A stretch of 64,000 nt of DNA from Floccularia luteovirens (Eukaryota > Basidiomycota > Agaricomycetes > Agaricales > Squamanitaceae). How positions within the stretch are numbered: the first letter of the stretch is position 1; every line of letters starts with the position of its first letter. Below, one piece after another: positions 48,741 to 60,253 of the stretch. Position numbers and translations under genes: made by a program. Location: assembly GCA_009739215.1 (NCBI GenBank), contig VSJF01000012.1, positions 1 through 64,000 of the forward strand. The letters run 5' to 3'. The notes under the pieces are model-generated. The model was not told the origin of the DNA. It ran no database searches and saw nothing but the letters and a program-made list of their open reading frames with translations.

Positions 48741-48842
48741 GGGCGTTTAGCGCAGTGGTAGCGCGCATGCTTTGCAATCTCACTCTAATCACTAGAGTAA
48801 CTCGTGTGTATGAGGTCCAGGGTTCAATCCCCTGAACGTCCA
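48741..48842 (+). tRNA. tRNA-Ala (TGC) with 30-bp intron, copy 2
   Basis: Identical over all 102 bp, intron included, to 37223-37324. Its TTTTT terminator is at 48850-48854. The flanks differ except for a few bases, so the identity stops near the gene ends. Confidence 0.93.
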
Positions 48843-49106
48843 GAAAACATTTTTGAAATGTTTGAACTTTTCATATTTTGGAAGTGGACTTGGTCATTAT
48901 AATTCTGCATAAATCTAAATGTAACACCAATCAACGTATTCATTTTGCTTATACAATTCATCAATACTATATACATTTTATGACAACAACAACTGGTTGC
49001 AACTACACAGAAGAGATGGAATTATCGGAAAAGTTCAATATAATCGGGGTAATATGTAACATCGAAGACAATTGTGTGGTGTAAAACACAGAACACAAGC
49101 AGAGTA

Positions 49107-49826
49107 CTAGGATGCTTCCTTAGGTTTCCTGCGCGAGATAAAGGCACCACAAGCGGCAGTGCAGGTGCCCAGCAGGAGGACCACAAAGGCACCAAGCGTA
49201 AGCCAATTCGCATTGCCATACTGCGCCATTTGGCCGGCATCACGGTAGCGTTTACGTACAATGCCGAACAGAACCATGTCAAGTACCCACACATCGAACG
49301 TCACAAGAGCGGCAAAACCAGCAAAAATACTCATGAGAACAGTTCCTGCGTGGTTATAGGTAGCTCCGCAAAGGCCAAATAACAAAGCAAGGCTAGACAA
49401 CCCGGCAGCTAGTGGAGACAGTTAGAAGCGTAGGTAATAGGTTTGATGTACACATACCTATGGAATGGAGGATTAAAGTCCTTAGTGAGGTTGTGGAGAA
49501 TCGTGGAATTGGCACTATCAATGCTGAACATAAAGTTAGCATGCGAGGTAGATGGAATGAAAGCATTGGAGCCTGCCTAAAGTGATAACCGACTTGTACC
49601 TTTGACCCTGTAAATCCAAAGGCACCATAATGTAAGGTATTATTATTCCCCGAGCCAACATTGAGAAATGAGATTTTATCCCATGTTGGTGATGATATAG
49701 ATACCTAATAATTGAGCAATTTCAATCTGGTTCTGAGGGAAGGAGGCGCGGCTGACATACTAAGATGAGAAGAACCGTTGCAGCAGAGCAGCAGAAGAGA
49801 CCTACAAGAGCAGCACCTGCGGGCAT
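49107..49826 (-). CDS. SUR7/PalI family membrane protein
   Basis: Four exons on the minus strand. The start at 49826 (MPAGAALVGLFCCSAATVLL) is the first transmembrane segment. Exon 2 gives VSISSPTWDKISFLNVGSG and HYGAFGFTGSK, the extracellular loop typical of SUR7/PalI proteins. A short exon ends in RTLILHSIAAG, then two transmembrane segments (LSSLALLFGLCGATY; GFAALVTFDVWVLDMVLFG) and the last one (WLTLGAFVVLLLGTCTAACG). The end RRKPKEAS is a short basic tail. The family acts at eisosome/cortical patches or as pH-response sensors in the plasma membrane. Which of the two applies is not decided by sequence. The frame is intact. Confidence 0.8.
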
Positions 49827-51417
49827 GAAGAAGTGGGGAAGGAAATGGAGAGACGACCGAGGGGTGATAAGCAATGCATTTACAGCATAAGCTGTGTCGT
49901 TGGAACCCTACATGTTCGGTTCACCCTGAGGTTCGAGAAACACCAGAAGGATGATCCAACGTCTGTGCCACACACTCTCGTAGTTCCACATCAAAGAACT
50001 GTCACTGTCATATGTGATACTGTAGGGGTAATTTTGTCCGCGGGTGACATCCTCTGTTGGCTTAATGAATGCAATGTGTGAGTCGCGAGTTTATGAAACA
50101 TGTGCAATGAACGTGACTGATCGATCAACAACAAATTGCGGAATCAGAATATTTACATCTCCCGAAATGTGACGGTCATTTCGTTCACCGTAAGGGTGAG
50201 TAACCACTTGCCGCTTTTCTGATTGGACTCTGACAATCGAAATAGGATTTTATCATTACAATAGTCCGTGAGGATACTTTACGAGGGATTTCATGCGAAG
50301 GGAGTCTATTTAGCACCTACCGCTAATGTTCTCTTGGCCTCAATCCTGTCAAAAATGGTATTTGCTGACAGGTGCGTATGTATGTCAATCTTCACATTGT
50401 AATCCAACGGCTCCACAATACATGCTGTAACTTCCCTCCAAGTTGGAGTCATAACCAACGAATTGAAACACCAGAACCATCCAATATTTTCCGATGTACT
50501 TGTCTCTGTAGGGACACCAGGCGTGGCCAATGGCACGCTCAGATTTATGCTAAGCGCGCAAGTGCGAATCGGAAAATGTCGTTCACAATGGGCACTGATA
50601 TTCACTCATGGTTACTATTGCAAAATTAGACCTTTCTGGAATGATTACACTTGCTACAGCGATGGCAATGAGCTTGGGTGCTTACCCGTCCGCAGATACA
50701 AGCTGCGATACGAAGTCAGCTTTAAAGTAAGTCATACGATTCTCAGATGCCTTAGTTGACACTATGGCTAAAAGAGTACACCCAGCTTCAGTTAATGGAG
50801 TAGAACAGAAATCCTGAAGTAGCAGCGTTATGTATTGTTCCTGCGAAATCCCTTGTCTATGTCGTGCATAAATAAAATTCTTCGAAAGAGTGATCACGAA
50901 TGATCATGTCGCAAAAGGCTGATTATCCGATTCGTTCTTGAATTGCTCACCTCAATTTTATACCGTACAATACCGCTACCATATGGCGACTATCTCGACT
51001 TACGATATGTCGAGTTTTCCTCCCTTGAGAAATCACTCTTCCGCAAGGGTGACCAATGGGCCATAATGCGAGTTGAGGCCTTTTCTCAAAATAAGAACTC
51101 CAACGACTTGTCGTCATATACCATCGGATATTCCAGGCTTATTGCTCTTGATTGTAACATTAATAAAAAGTCTGCAGATAACTGGAGAAACTAATCAGAT
51201 TCCATGGCTCAGCTGGCTCTTCTATCTCCGCATATATTTACATCATGCAGATGTCACACTTCATGCCGAGCTAGTATCTATATCATGTTACATGAGTCCT
51301 GGTATCATATATTAGCAACCAACCACTGTCACAGCCCTTATCACCACGACTTACTGAATGATTGTCCAGCTAATTCGTCCCATGAAACACGCACAATCTC
51401 ATCAATATAGCCCATTG
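49827..51417. other. gap with weak minus-strand coding signal
   Basis: It contains a 99-codon minus ORF (50306-50605, with GWFWCFNSLVMTP) and a 71-codon minus ORF (50682-50897) separated by a possible GTAAGC donor. They could be exons of one decayed gene, but I recognise no family and give no call. Confidence 0.35.
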
Positions 51418-51702
51418 CTAGATACAGCAACCCCAGCATCCAGTTGATCCAGATGGAACTAGTCCAACCGGACAATCAGGCTTCTCAGTTCTGCATACAG
51501 CAGTACATACACCAGAATGCTGGATAGGTTGACAGCATCCCCAGCAGCCGTCAGATCCCGTAGGGGCTTCACCAGTTGGGCAAGTCGGCTTTATCTGTTG
51601 GCAGAGCGTCATGCAGACTTTTTCAGCAGTATTTGGTAGTGCGCTGGATCTTGCAACGAGAAAGGCCACAAGAAAGGTGGGAATAGTGATCAAATATCTC
51701 AT
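51418..51702 (-). CDS. small secreted cysteine-rich protein, two 6-Cys repeats
   Basis: 94 residues from ATG 51702 with a signal peptide (RYLITIPTFLVAFLVARSSA, likely cleaved before LPNT). The mature part is two tandem copies of a CxxxC(6)CPxGxxPxGSxGCWGCC motif, for example CPTGEAPTGSDGCWGCC and CPVGLVPSGSTGCWGCC, with 12 cysteines in all. Size, secretion and cysteine pattern fit fungal small secreted proteins, including candidate effectors. No function can be assigned. It appears single-exon; an unseen upstream exon is possible but unnecessary. Confidence 0.7.
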   Translation of the reverse strand: MRYLITIPTFLVAFLVARSSALPNTAEKVCMTLCQQIKPTCPTGEAPTGSDGCWGCCQPIQHSGVCTAVCRTEKPDCPVGLVPSGSTGCWGCCI

Positions 51703-53664
51703 CGTTGCAGGTGGCTATTTCGTAGAGTCTTGGTATGTCTTCTAACCTTATGGCTCTCGGATGCTGATACCAATCGTACTGAAATTCGAGATTGAACTTG
51801 ATAATAAGTTTTTCACTCACCTAACAATGTGGACATGCGCAGGAAAATCGGGGGTATCGCTGATGACAGCCTGGTAGTACTTTAAACCGAAAGGTAGACG
51901 CCAGCTGCGCAATTGGACCAAATATCGAGAACAAATAGATTCTAATCAATTCCGCAGCACTAACTTATCTTGTAGTTAGTGTATTGTTCAAGTCTGTTCG
52001 GATTACTCGACGCCACTGAACGCAGTAGAGACAAATGGTTGTATTTGGACCTAGCGAGGATAAAGAATTGCCATATCCTTTCTGTTGCGGTACGGCGTGT
52101 TGACTTACCATGATGCGAATCCAAAGCCTTTCTTGATCTCCAACATGATTAATCTAAGCCAATTCTGATTACTGACCAACGGCTATACCTTGTCCGGTCG
52201 AGCTTGACAACAAATTATCTTTCTTTGTAGTACTGAACAGGTAGTCATTATGATTGAAGTTAGTGCAGCACCTGCAGCAGTGAATACATTAGCGGCTCCT
52301 TGATGCGCCAAAACAGTCTACACGTCAAAATGGAGCACGTCAGTAAGGGAACAACCCCGAGCAATTCCTCATGAACATTCTAGTGTCAATTGGATTAGCC
52401 GCCGCCATGCAGAAGTGTCCATACAGTTTGGCCTTGTGGACGCGGAGTGATGTGTACGACCTTACGTTACGCGTGTTGGAAACTTTACAAGACTCCCAAT
52501 TATAAGAACGCGTCGGCACTGGTACTTCTGACAAGGAATCCAGCTAGAAGCTTAAGAGAACCCAGGAAGCAAAGAGATCAACTTCGTAATGTCAGTATGA
52601 AAATTTATCACTACCACCGTATATCAAGGTCGATCGCGCAGACTGGGATGCGCCATGAAGTAAAGTCCTGTTCTTTTGATTGGAGTGGGAGGTGTCAGGC
52701 TGATTAAGAGCAAGGGTTTCAGTATCTTGAGAGTTGTGCGACAGTGCTTACACAAGTGGATCACAATAAATTGATGGACTACATACGCAAACACTTGGAT
52801 AATTCAATATAGTTTTCAAAACTCCCAGTCAAACTTATTGACATGTATACATACTGAAATTCATCTACGTGTTCAATGAGAACTTCTGAATTGTGACGTA
52901 GAAATCAAGGTTTCGAAGGTGCTCTTAACAAATCTTCTTCTCGACACAATTCTTCAAAAGAAGAGAACAAATGTATGAGTTCCGGATGCGATTCGTATCC
53001 AGGGAACCCTATTGGGTGATGGCCACAATCAAAGCGAAGAATCGCATTCATTTGTTTCAAATCTCTCTCACCAGTGTGTGTGAGCGAGCAAACGCGGTGA
53101 TAGCGTCTGTGAAAATTCCGCTACGCTTAGTTAAATTAACATTAACTATTCCTATTGTGGAGTCCGAACGCAGCCCTTGGCAATGATCTCTACAACGGCA
53201 TGCCGGGAGGCGGGAATAAAGATATTGACGCGCGCTTCGCGATGTCTGTTGATGACATGTACCAATCACCGTCCACTAATTATACAGATCAATTGAGCAT
53301 CCTTTTTGTATTTTTTTCTACCATGATATGTAGACAATAGTAATAAACAATGATTTACAATTACATGACATTCTTTTAAAACAATTTATATTTAGTATAG
53401 CAACACCTATACGTACTCCCAGCAATAAAGACGTTTTTTTTGGTGAAGAAGTAGGAAAAAGGAAGGGGAAGTATCAGGAGGTGAGAAGGAAAGGCCCTGA
53501 AGAGAGCGTCGGTGATAAATCTACTTCAAGGATAACTGTTCTTGTCTCGATCTATGTCAATACAGGCAAATTGAATGATCCAGTAGCTTGAGAACATATT
53601 GTAGGACTCACTTGGTACCGGGATGGAAGGAGTTGAATGGGAACTCATCATTATTGGTAATGAT
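51703..53664 (-). pseudogene. possible decayed DUF6534-type exons
   Basis: Two minus-strand scraps resemble the exon that reads SGVFTDFITAAALCYYL in the neighbouring genes: SGIFTDAITAFA (53090-53160) and GAANVFTAAGAALTS (about 52.25-52.31 kb). The surroundings do not join into an open, spliced frame. This suggests one or two degenerated family members, but the evidence is thin. The rest of the stretch holds no recognisable gene. Confidence 0.3.
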
Positions 53665-55562
53665 CTACATGAGTATTATGAAATCGACCAAAAAAACATA
53701 GCGGAAAAAGCGTACCGATTTATCCCAGTTACCGCTAGGTGCACGCGTTCCAAGGTGGAACATATTCGTATTGTTGGTAGTCACATTTTGCTGATCCGTG
53801 CCTTTTCCTCGAACGACGCGCCGTGTATTGAGCCTGGCGATGAGTTAATAAGATATAATATATTCACAGTAATTGGTCAAGATTTCCTTACGTTGCCATA
53901 AAAGATATCGCATACACTATATATTGATCAGTAAGTGCAAGCTTAAGGTAAAATAGAGATAATTACTTTTACTGAGGGTGAAGTACGTCGCAATGAAATA
54001 CAAATCTTTGCTAGGCGCGGCGTTATACTAAATAGGTGAAGTTTCAGACATGCGAGTGGGGTCAGATAAATGAAGTTAGCGCACCAAGATTAGGGTAGCC
54101 AAGCTCACAGTGCTAAACCAATCATATTGAGTGTCAAAGGTCCTGTTTAAAACGGAAGAACTTACCTAGTTACTGCCCCGGTGTTTATCGCATATCTCGA
54201 CAAGCTATTAATGAGAGAATCAGATCTGTAAGTCATCGAGTCAGCTACGTTCTATGGCACTCTATATCTGAACATACGTAGTATATCCAGTTCTAAGCCT
54301 GTTCAAATAGAAGCAAAGGGAAGCAGAGGTAACGATATCTGTCAAGACTCCTACACCAAGCGATATTGAGCCAAGAACCTTTTTGAAAACAAAAACAGCG
54401 GAGTTAGTACGGTTGTTATCTGAGCGCCGAACTGCTTGAGGGCGCTACTAACTCTGATATCCTGCGCCGCGAATATATTTGGAAGTGCGAAACTATTTGA
54501 AGGATGTTAGTAAATAAATTTATACTTGCTAAGGAGTGGTCGTACGCTTTCACTCCGTATACTATTATTTAGAGAATTATGCTTATCAATCATGACTGAA
54601 AGGAAAAAAAATGGAAACCAAGAGCATACCTAATGCGATTACTGAGATTTAAACAAGGTCAAATAGGAACTTTTGTCACATAGAACATGCTTAACTCACC
54701 GAGTTGACTGATTGTGAGCAAGATCTATACAGTAGTTATATGAGAGATCATCGATCTCTAAAGTATATCTCGGAGAACGTACGATAAAACCAGTTATATA
54801 AATATTGTGGTTGCTGACTGTATCAGGGAATTCATTAAATAGTAGTAGTACAAAGATTGAAAAGGCAACGTACATCTCCACACCCGGAATGAAAAATAAC
54901 TGATGGGTTCGGTTCATTTTATTATTATGACTCAGATTATATGGGTTAGCTCTTACGTTTTGACAATTGCACCAACCAGGGCCTACATATTTCCACGTTA
55001 GAATATTAATGAAGAGTTGAATGAGATATGATAAGTGACTCACCCCGATCACGAGCTGTAGCTGTTAGAAAGGTAAGAAATTGACCAGTATCATGAAGAG
55101 CATTTGGTATAGGAACTTACAATGAGAGACCTAAAGTCAAGGGATAGATATCATCAACCAAACACCTCAAATCCAACTATGCAACGGGACCCACCAAACT
55201 ATCTTCCCTCTCACTAGCACGATCGGGTTGGCAAAATTTGTTATAGTATAGAAATATACCATGTGTCCAATGAACGTTTGGTCAGCTGTCTCTAATAAAC
55301 TATCCTCCCACGCAGCATTTGATTAGAGGTTATCTTAGCCTATAAGAGTGCACTTACAGGATGAAAGCAACCTAATACAAAAACCTCAGAATTCCGATGC
55401 ACTGAAATTGAGTAATTGACTCACCAGCGCCTTGAACATCCTAGTATCAAGGGGGTACCGCCAAAAGTACGCAAACACTTGCGTTGCGAGAATTCCATAG
55501 ACGAAGCAAGCAAACGAGAACCCGACAAAGACTGCACCGAGTGTACTATCTGTGATAGTCAT
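53665..55562 (-). CDS. DUF6534-type multi-spanning membrane protein A
   Basis: The start at 55562 (MTITDSTLGAVFVGFSF) begins the typical first membrane helix. It continues with YGILATQVFAYFWRYPLDTR, then an exon with LLETADQTFIGHMVYFYTIT and NFANPIVLV. Later exons give GVGVLTDIVTSASLCFYL, NRLRTGYT, SDSLINSLSRYAINTGAVT and YNAAPSKDLYFIATYF, all at the expected places of the DUF6534 family (about seven transmembrane helices, Agaricomycete-specific, function unknown). Near 53850 the LARLNTRR segment is reached only through a frame problem, so the gene may be broken at its C-terminus. Exon borders and the 3' end are approximate. Confidence 0.65.
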
Positions 55563-56847
55563 GTTTTTTTTTATTTGTGTTATTAATTGGTTGTTTCTAA
55601 TTCTGGAAAAAATGAAGGTGGAAAGGAGTGAGCCCGATTAGAAAGCGAAGACTTCAGGAGATGAGGTCCACGCAAAGTGAGAGAGGGGGGCAAGTGCAAG
55701 TAGCGGTAGTAGAGAGAGTGGACGGAGCCTGGGGTACCTAAGAGCCAAATATAATCCATGAGTACATGTATAAACTATCACACTGCAAAGAAGCATCAAG
55801 TCTACAGGCAACTTTCTTGCTAACCTCGTTTTGGGATCACACCCTTCCCTCTCCACATTCAGATGGGCGGGCGAAACCGCGCTAGTAGAGCTTGATCCAT
55901 TAGAACGGATCGATCAAAGAATCACTACATAGCTGAACTGTAACTGCATTTTTTCTACAAGGTGAGAACCTCCAAGCCCTGATGGGGACTTCAAATCCGT
56001 ACAAACACCCGGCCATAGTAGAAGCAATGATCACGCGGAGGACTTTTCGAAGGAGGTTATGTTTTTCCAAGGTATCATCCCTTGGCAACACCCAACCCGA
56101 CTCCACTTTTACCGGTTCACTTGCAGAAAAACTCAAAACCGGGGGTGCTGTCGAAAATTTGTTTTATGTACCCGCCTGAGATATCAAAATTCCGTAAAGA
56201 TTTTACAGGCCAATAAGCAAGAATAATGGGGTACCATGTGCTACCATATGGTTTGGGCGGGGATGACATGAATAACAAATTGTAAAACGAGGGGGAGAAA
56301 CAAGCAAGCGTGGCAATGTCATAAATGGGCTGTCATCTTTTCGAAGATCTTTTCTCTTTTTTTTTTCTCAGGGTGGTTCCACGTGGGTTTCAATCATCTT
56401 ATATTTATCCGGATGCAATGTCCCCTCAAATCCAAAACCTGAAACACCTCCTCACAATTGACAATGTGTATAATTAAAAATAAGACTACATACTGAAGGT
56501 TTTCTGGTTACCTAATTTTATTACTCGTACACTAATACAACCACCTAAATTTCTCTAAATAAAAAATAACAAACAAAAATGCGAGTGATCATACAAGAAA
56601 AAACCAAGAAAGATTTACTGTAATAACAACGAAGTACAACAAATACCATCTACAAGAACATATAATGTCCCACATAATATATAGCTACGAAATCAGATAC
56701 TGTGATCAACTACTTGTACTGAATCATCGTAGGCCATGCGACTGTTTCGTAAACGGCATCTGATAAACCTTCATTACGGCAAAAATCAGATAACAGTTTC
56801 ATTGAGGAAAAAAAAACACACTAACCAATCCTGGTACAATCACCTCT
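55563..56847. other. intergenic, no gene seen
   Basis: 5' flank of gene A and 3' flank of gene B. Short ORFs only. Confidence 0.4.
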
Positions 56848-59028
56848 TCAATAATCTGCTGGATATGCCTGATGTCCCTGCATCTGCTCCTGCTCCAGTA
56901 CCCGTTCCAGGTAAAGAGGTTGCTGTTGTTGCTCATGATGTTGCAGCTGATAGTAATCCAAATCCATATCTTGACCCTGATCTGTGACAACCGAGACTTC
57001 TTGATGCACACCTATCTCTACGCTCTGGTAACACATAACCAGTTAGCATAACAACGCTCTCCATAAGAAACATACGGGGAAAAGTTCACCTTGGTTTGGC
57101 TTGGATAGGTGTATTGGTATGAACCTGGGTGAGAAGACTGCGACCTGCCATATTTTTGCAAGGACCTTTGATCTTGCGCTCGATCTGACAGAGCTTGTGG
57201 ACTCTGGGGCCCTTGGATGTGTCCCTGACCTTCTCGGTGACTCGTAACCATTAACCACATACCCCTCCCACTGGTCATGCTGGTGGTACCTCCTTCACGG
57301 TCTGTGCCCCTTCCACGGGTTATTTTTCGGGTATTGAGAGTGCAAAGCAACGAGACTGCGTATACTGTAGTAGGGGGTATATAAGTTGATTTGACACGGA
57401 TTTTTGGAGGGATTGACATACGTTTTCCGAGCACGAAATAAACGCCCATGAAATACAAACTTTTCGGTTTGGCATTGTACTGGAAACCCGTCAATATCCG
57501 ATATTAAATAACATTACTTAGTACTCACCAGAGCAAGAGTCAAAAGGCTTATCACGCTATGGAAGGTAGTGATGGAAGTCAGATCGAAATCATAATTAGA
57601 GCATATAATGTACCTCGTCACTACCCCAGTGTTTATTGCGTATCTCGTAAGACTGTTCACCAAGGTGTCTGACCTATCATTGCACAAATCAATAAAGCTA
57701 TACACATAAGGAACCATATAACGCACTTCTTGTAACCAGTACGCAGCTTACGCAGGTAATAACAGAGCGCAGCTGCAGTGATGAAGTCTGTGAAAACACC
57801 GCTTGCCAAAGCCAAAGTTGCCGTAGTCTGTATGAAATTAATATTTGTTAGCAAGAGAAAAAAAAATATGCGTACTTTGAGCCGATCGGCATAGACAAAT
57901 TTGTTGAGTTGAAAACTACCGAACAGATCAGTTAGATTTTCCCCGCAGTAGCTGAGAAGAAGACCACCCACGCTCGTACAGAGTATCCTATATATGATTG
58001 TTCAGTCAGCTGCATCAGCTAGACAGTTATCACAAACTCACCGATCGCCAGGCCTACCCATTTTGAAACATCAAAGTTTAGAGATGACAAATCACGGGGA
58101 GCAGAAGCTTGAGAGCACTCTTACCAAATTGTCCTGCCGTGATGAATAAGCTACGAACAAAGTTCAGGAGACTGTTGTATCCATCGAAAAAACGAAAGAC
58201 TTGACGTACAATAACTCCCGTCCACCAAATATTCTTGTTGCTAACTGCGCAGGGGAGAGTAAAAATCCCGTTCTACACAGGAATAAAACCGGCAGAAGAG
58301 TACTCACACCTCCACACTCTCATCGCATAACAACTAAAAAGGAAATGTTATATCAGTCACAGAGTGGGAGATGAAAAGGAAGTTATATGCACCATTTTAC
58401 GATAGCACCGACCAAAGCCTAGGAGGAACATATACTCAGTTTCCAATGCTACATTGCTTATGATAATGAAGCTCACCCCCAATAATATTTGTACCTGAGA
58501 GACAACATAAAGCCATCAGTCAAGATCAGACCTAGAAAATCGATAAAAACACACTATTAAAGCCCTGAACCACATTGACAACATTATTAGTATGTCCTAA
58601 CCGGATATAGATATCGAACGTTAGAACTTACCAGAGGACATTCCCTTGAAGTAACACGAGTGGGGCTGCAAAGTTCCTGTAACCAAGACATTTATTAATA
58701 TACACATCTTTGCAAGTAACAATTTAACATCGTGGGGTAAACATTTCCCTCGATACTCTAAAAGTGAAAGAGTAAATGGTTGCTCACGTGATTGTGTAAT
58801 AATAAACAGCGTATCCGATAAATGCTTGGTCTACTAGCTCGATGAGCCATATTAAAGAGACCTGAATGGATGGCTGTGAGCAAAAGGACATGTAAAGCAA
58901 CCTATGATAAGAAAACATACGAGGATCTTATATACGAGTCTATCCGATCTATATCGGTTGAAATACACAAATACTTGGGTGGTGAGCACGCCAAAGACAG
59001 CGCAGGACACGCTGAAACCGATGGACAT
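56848..59028 (-). CDS. DUF6534-type multi-spanning membrane protein B
   Basis: A multi-exon paralogue of gene A. I start at 59028 (MSIGFSVSCAVFGVLTTQVF). The family usually has a few residues before this, and DYNSTTTLGA lies in frame upstream, so the true start may be up to 60 bp earlier with a one-base problem. Segments in order: VFVYFNRYRSDRLVYK, QAFIGYAVYYYTIT, LVGAIVKW, TSVGGLLLSYCG, SGVFTDFITAAALCYYL, RKLRTGYKK, SDTLVNSLTRYAINTGVVT, YNAKPKSLYFMGVYFVLGK and LLCTLNTRK. A Gln-rich soluble tail follows (HHEQQQQPLYLERVLEQEQ, stop 56848). Function unknown; a plasma-membrane location is likely. Confidence 0.7.
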
Positions 59029-59560
59029 TGCCCCAAGGGTAGTCGTCGAATTGTAGTCCAACCATTTTCTGTGTCGATGAAACTGTAATACTGTCGCTTT
59101 CGTTGCCGCTAAATGAGGATAGATTTGGAGTAGTTTATAACACAATACCCCACACGTTCTTTTCGGTATTGATTTTTTGGTTTGTCGCGATGTCACGGCC
59201 TTTGACCAAAAGCGACTGATTCAGACACGTCGGGGGTGTTGAGATGGCGGTTTAACTGAGCCAGTGAAATGATGGGAAGGAATGATAGGAAAGAATGAGG
59301 ATTAATGAAGGGTATGAAAGATCGTAGTGCAAGGAAAGAGAGCCTCGGGCAGGACACGGACCTATTGGAAAGATTTGTTATTTACATACATATTGGCAAG
59401 CCCGGGTGCTACTAGTGATGCCGGAACTCACAGGCGCGCCGAGGACAAGCTGTGACATGTCCATGCCCATGCACATCGATCTAAAGTCCAAATATAAACG
59501 TGCAATGGTCGTAAAGTTTGAATGTTTTTTTCCCCTATGTTTTTCCCACACCTGTTTGTT
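59029..59560. other. intergenic, no gene seen
   Basis: 5' flank of DUF6534 gene B. No recognisable gene. Confidence 0.4.
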
Positions 59561-60253
59561 TTATCCCCGATCCCCCGCATTGGCCCGTGTAATTTTTGGG
59601 GACCCTGGTTCGGTCTGGATAAGCAACTTTGAAAGAGTTATAGTCCAGTTGGGCGTCTGCATAGTGGAAGGTTTGCTTGGAACTTGAGCTTGAGCTTGGA
59701 TATCGATGATAGATCTAATGGCGCCAGCGTGTTGATAGTTTTCGAGGCGTGACGTGATGATCATTGGACTTAGCATTTGCCCGCTATAACCGCACAGCGC
59801 AGAAAGCTTAGCTTTGCAAGTTTCTATCTGATCATCAGAAAGATGTTCTGGACGCATACGGATAGAATAGAATGGAACCCTGTCTTGTTTACCCTGCTTG
59901 GTACCCAGCGGAAGCGATTGTGGGGCTATTTTTACAAACGACTGGGACAATTAGGTTCTTGTAGGTACACTCTCCACCTTACAATGACCCTAGTCATTTT
60001 ACATTCAACGCTAGTCGAAAAATGGTTATAAAGTGAACGTGCCGAGAAATTAACAATTCTAACAAGTGGGGATACGGAGTAATCGGCGTGGTGGGTACAC
60101 TGAAGTTCCCACCTTTCCCAGTGCTGTAATGTAATTGTATTGTATCCGTATGTGATATATATACTTAGCTTGATTAACCACGAGTTTATCAACCTCCAGA
60201 CTCGACTGATCAATTAATTTTCCACTGGCATTGTGTCTAGATGGATTATCCAT
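59561..60253 (-). CDS. hypothetical protein, uncertain
   Basis: A minus-strand 129-codon ORF (59561-59950; RMRPEHLSDDQIETCKAKL, QHAGAIRSIIDIQAQ) looks like real protein sequence, with helical character and no repeats. An upstream ORF starting at 60253 (MDNPSRHNASGKLIDQS) could be its first exon through an intron. No family is recognised and the splice joins are unproven. Confidence 0.3.

Noticed and set aside
48514..48792. 92-codon minus ORF
   Set aside because: It runs through the antisense of the decayed iMet and of tRNA-Ala; its ARYHCTMLL end is tRNA sequence.
53623..53901. 92-codon plus-strand ORF, protein-like
   Set aside because: It lies antisense to the C-terminal exons of DUF6534 gene A, whose family motifs explain the minus strand better.
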